A stretch of 14,028 nucleotides of DNA. Source: Actinomycetes bacterium. GTDB taxonomy: Bacteria; Actinomycetota; Thermoleophilia; Gaiellales; Gaiellaceae. Shown one piece after another: positions 12,445 to 14,028 of this stretch. The DNA lies in the NCBI GenBank assembly GCA_025350775.1, contig JANXXF010000119.1, positions 1 to 14,028 on the forward strand. The letters run 5' to 3'. Position 1 is the stretch's first letter. Every line of letters begins with the position of its first letter. Made by a program: the position numbers and the translations under genes. A model generated the notes under the pieces. It did not search any database, was not told where the DNA came from, and saw only the letters and a program-made list of their open reading frames with translations.

Positions 12445-13505
12445 AGCCGCAGCGTCTTCAAGTCGCTCGTCGTCGCGAGCTGGCGCAACGAGTCAGCTTC
12501 GATCTGGCGGACGCGCTCGCGTGTCAGGCCGAGCTGCCGGCCGATCTCCTCGAGCGTCGTGGGCTCCTCGCCGGCGAGGCCGTAACGCAGCACCACCACC
12601 TGGCGCTCGCGCACCGAGAGCTTCTGGAGCGCGCGCATCAGCGCCTCGGTGCGCAGCGTCGTCTCGACGAGCTCGTCGGGCAGCGGCTCGTCGCCTGCGA
12701 CGAAGTCGCCGAGCGTCGCGTCCTCGTGCTCGCCGACGGGCTGGTCGAGGCTCGACGACGCGCGTGCGGCGCTGCGCAGCTCGCGTACCTGGGCGATCGG
12801 CAATCCGGCCTCCTCGGCGACCTCCTCGGCTGTCGGCTCGCGGCTGAGCTGCACCGACAGCGCCCGCTCGGCCCGGCCGACGCGCTGCAGCCGCTCGACG
12901 ACGTGGACGGGCATGCGGATCGTGCGGCCCTTGTCGGCAAGGGCGCGGGCGACGGCCTGGCGGATCCACCAGGTGGCATACGTCGAGAACTTGTAGCCGC
13001 GGCGCCAGTCGAACTTCTCGACGGCCCGGATCAGCCCGAGCGTGCCCTCCTGGATGAGATCGAGAAACGGTAGGCCCTGGTTGCGGTAGTTCTTCGCAAT
13101 CGAGACGACGAGTCGCAGGTTCGCCTCGATCATCTCGGTCTTGGCGGTGAGGTCGCCGCGCTCAATCCGCTTGGCCAGCTCGACCTCACGGGCTGCGGTG
13201 AGCAGCGGGCGGCGACCGGCCTCGCGCAGGAAGAGCTGCAGCGCATCGGTCGTGCCCTCGCCGGCCTGCAGCGAGAGCGAAGCCGGGCTGGGTACCTCGA
13301 TGAACGGCTCGACCTCGCCGTCGACGACCTCGACGCCGCGCAGCTCGAGGTCGCGGTGCAGCTGCTCGACGTCGACGCTGTCGAGCTCGAGCAACTCGAC
13401 GGCCTCGGCCAGCACGTCGATCGAGATCGAGCCGGACTGCTCTGCGGCCTCGACGAGGCTCTGCAGCTCCTGCGACTGTGCAACGTGCTCGAGGTCGATG
13501 GACAA
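12441..13505 (-). CDS. RpoD-like sigma-70 factor, probable primary sigma
   Basis: 354 residues, the longest of the three sigma factors here and the only one with an N-terminal region 1.1-like segment (about 12-65, acidic and helical, LVEAAEQSGSISIDVLAEAV). This makes it the best candidate for the housekeeping sigma of this locus. Region 1.2 is about 86-119, and region 2 is about 124-205 with QEGTLGLIRAVEKFDW and FSTYATWWIRQAVA. Region 3 is about 205-275, and region 4 is about 290-345 with LEEIGRQLGLTRERVRQIE. At the E. coli Q437/T440 positions it has Q and A. The tail TTSDLKTLRL is shorter than the usual KLRDYL ending. Start: TTG at 13505, with GGAGGG (13515-13520) 9 bases upstream; no in-frame ATG comes before region 1.1. 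An AT-rich candidate promoter lies at 13562-13617. Another group 2 sigma remains possible, since a second RpoD elsewhere in the genome cannot be excluded. Confidence 0.88.
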   Translation of the reverse strand: MSIDLEHVAQSQELQSLVEAAEQSGSISIDVLAEAVELLELDSVDVEQLHRDLELRGVEVVDGEVEPFIEVPSPASLSLQAGEGTTDALQLFLREAGRRPLLTAAREVELAKRIERGDLTAKTEMIEANLRLVVSIAKNYRNQGLPFLDLIQEGTLGLIRAVEKFDWRRGYKFSTYATWWIRQAVARALADKGRTIRMPVHVVERLQRVGRAERALSVQLSREPTAEEVAEEAGLPIAQVRELRSAARASSSLDQPVGEHEDATLGDFVAGDEPLPDELVETTLRTEALMRALQKLSVRERQVVVLRYGLAGEEPTTLEEIGRQLGLTRERVRQIEADSLRQLATTSDLKTLRL

Positions 13506-13514
13506 GGTCGTCAG

Positions 13515-13520
13515 CCCTCC
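13515..13520 (-). promoter_or_regulatory. Shine-Dalgarno deciding a TTG start
   Basis: Minus-strand GGAGGG lies 9 bases before the TTG at 13505. It supports the rare TTG start of the third sigma gene and shows that this mRNA has a leader. Confidence 0.65.
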
Positions 13521-13561
13521 GTCGTGCTGGTTGCCGCAATCTTCTCCCGTCGCAGGGTCCC

Positions 13562-13617
13562 TTGTAAAGCCCTGTTAGTAAATGCACGATAACCTATGTT
13601 ATGTCAAGTTGTTAAAG
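13562..13617 (-). promoter_or_regulatory. AT-rich control region of the third sigma gene
   Basis: This stretch of about 55 bases is the most AT-rich in the window. On the minus strand it has a perfect TTGACA (13607-13602). Possible -10 sequences are CATTTA at 17-base spacing or TTTACT at 19; neither is ideal. An inverted repeat ATAAC, CTAT, GTTAT (13589-13602) occupies the spacer and overlaps the last base of the -35, as an operator would. The leader to the TTG would be about 65-70 bases. The rest of the 204-base gap (13621-13697) shows nothing I can name. Confidence 0.45.
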
Positions 13618-13697
13618 AGAGGCCCCGGAACAGCCCTGCGACCCACCCAGAGTCGGTTCGCGCCCACCGCTGCCGGCACGAGTGCCGGGCCAGGCGG

Positions 13698-13703
13698 TAC
13701 CAT
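13698..13703 (+). promoter_or_regulatory. Candidate -10 element of leaderless membrane-protein gene
   Basis: TACCAT is followed by exactly 6 bases (CCGGCC) and the ATG at 13710. There is no Shine-Dalgarno. The same geometry is seen before dapE, the lonC-like gene and the PHP gene. Confidence 0.5.
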
Positions 13704-13709
13704 CCGGCC

Positions 13710-13955
13710 ATGGCCGACAACGGCGACGAGCGCCCGCAACTGCACATCCCTCACCCGCCCGACATCGACCAGGGCGTCCAGGCGTTTCTCTGGGCGATCG
13801 TCCTGGGCTTTCTGATCTGGCTGTTTCTGATGGGCATCGGCTCGTCGGTTGCGTTCGCGACCGTGATCGGCGCGTTAGCTACGGCCGGCATCTTCTTCGC
13901 CGTGCGCATTTTCGGCGAGGAGCAGCTCGGACGCACGCCTGGCGACGGGCGCTGA
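13710..13955 (+). CDS. Small two-helix membrane protein, unknown function
   Basis: 81 residues, no family recognised. The N-terminal 23 residues are polar and cytoplasm-like (MADNGDERPQLHIPHPPDID). Then come two hydrophobic segments, about 24-43 (AFLWAIVLGFLIWLFLMGIG) and about 46-66 (VAFATVIGALATAGIFFAVR), joined by a tight Gly-Ser turn, and a short charged tail. This predicts a helical hairpin in the cytoplasmic membrane with both ends on the same side. Start: ATG at 13710, chosen over the longer frame from 13596 because the upstream part is Arg/His-rich and non-membrane-like and a TANNNT hexamer lies exactly 6 bases upstream. Divergent from the third sigma gene across 204 bases, which may be coincidence. 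Coding character is supported by clean hydrophobic segments. Confidence 0.72.
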   Translation: MADNGDERPQLHIPHPPDIDQGVQAFLWAIVLGFLIWLFLMGIGSSVAFATVIGALATAGIFFAVRIFGEEQLGRTPGDGR

Positions 13956-13980
13956 CGGGACTGCTCTGCCGGCGTTCGCG

Positions 13981-13995
13981 GCGCCCGGAGGGCGC
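13981..13995 (+). terminator. GC hairpin after the small membrane-protein gene
   Basis: GCGCCC, loop GGA, GGGCGC: a perfect 6-bp, all-G/C stem 25 bases after the stop. There is no U-run, but U-less GC hairpins are commonly proposed 3' ends in high-GC actinobacteria. Just after it, TTGACG (14003-14008) could be a -35 element of a gene beyond the window. Confidence 0.4.
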
Positions 13996-14028
13996 TAGCG
14001 GCTTGACGGGAATCGGCGCGGAACCGGC

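Overview
The window reads as about 14 kb of core chromosome from a high-GC actinobacterium. Coding DNA is roughly 70% G+C with G/C-biased third positions. The gene set (succinylase-branch dapE/dapC, the lipid II amidotransferase pair murT/gatD, several RpoD-like sigma factors, a LonC-type protease) suggests a deep-branching actinobacterial class such as Thermoleophilia. That placement is inference; no rRNA is present. I see no insertion sequence, phage, CRISPR, tRNA or rRNA gene.

Layout. (1) Minus strand, 1-2035: dapE followed by dapC (cut by the left edge), two steps of diaminopimelate synthesis for lysine and peptidoglycan. (2) Plus strand, 2090-4285: hflX, dut and a Nudix hydrolase, a compact unit for ribosome rescue and nucleotide-pool cleaning. 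(3) Plus strand, 4523-8347: a UspA-like protein, a first RpoD-like sigma factor and a LonC-type protease; this looks like a stress module. (4) Minus strand, 8357-10509: murT then gatD, overlapping by 4 bases, which amidate the D-glutamate of lipid II. (5) Plus strand, 10682-12444: a second RpoD-like sigma factor and a PHP-domain phosphoesterase of the CpsB/YwqE type. (6) Minus strand, 12441-13505: a third RpoD-like sigma factor, which alone carries a region 1.1-like N-terminus and is the best candidate for the housekeeping sigma. (7) Plus strand, 13710-13955: a small two-helix membrane protein.

Two things stand out. Three group 1/2 sigma-70 factors lie within about 8.5 kb, with no anti-sigma gene beside them. 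In addition, five of nine transcription-unit-leading genes have a TANNNT hexamer exactly 6 or 7 bases upstream of the start codon and no usable Shine-Dalgarno sequence, as expected for leaderless mRNAs. Genes with a clear Shine-Dalgarno sequence (usp and the third sigma gene) lack that arrangement. Otherwise the region looks ordinary; I found no convincing new multi-gene system. The least explained elements are the second sigma factor with a 14-bp palindrome next to its start, the AT-rich control region of the third sigma gene, and the degenerate ATPase motifs of the Lon-like protein.
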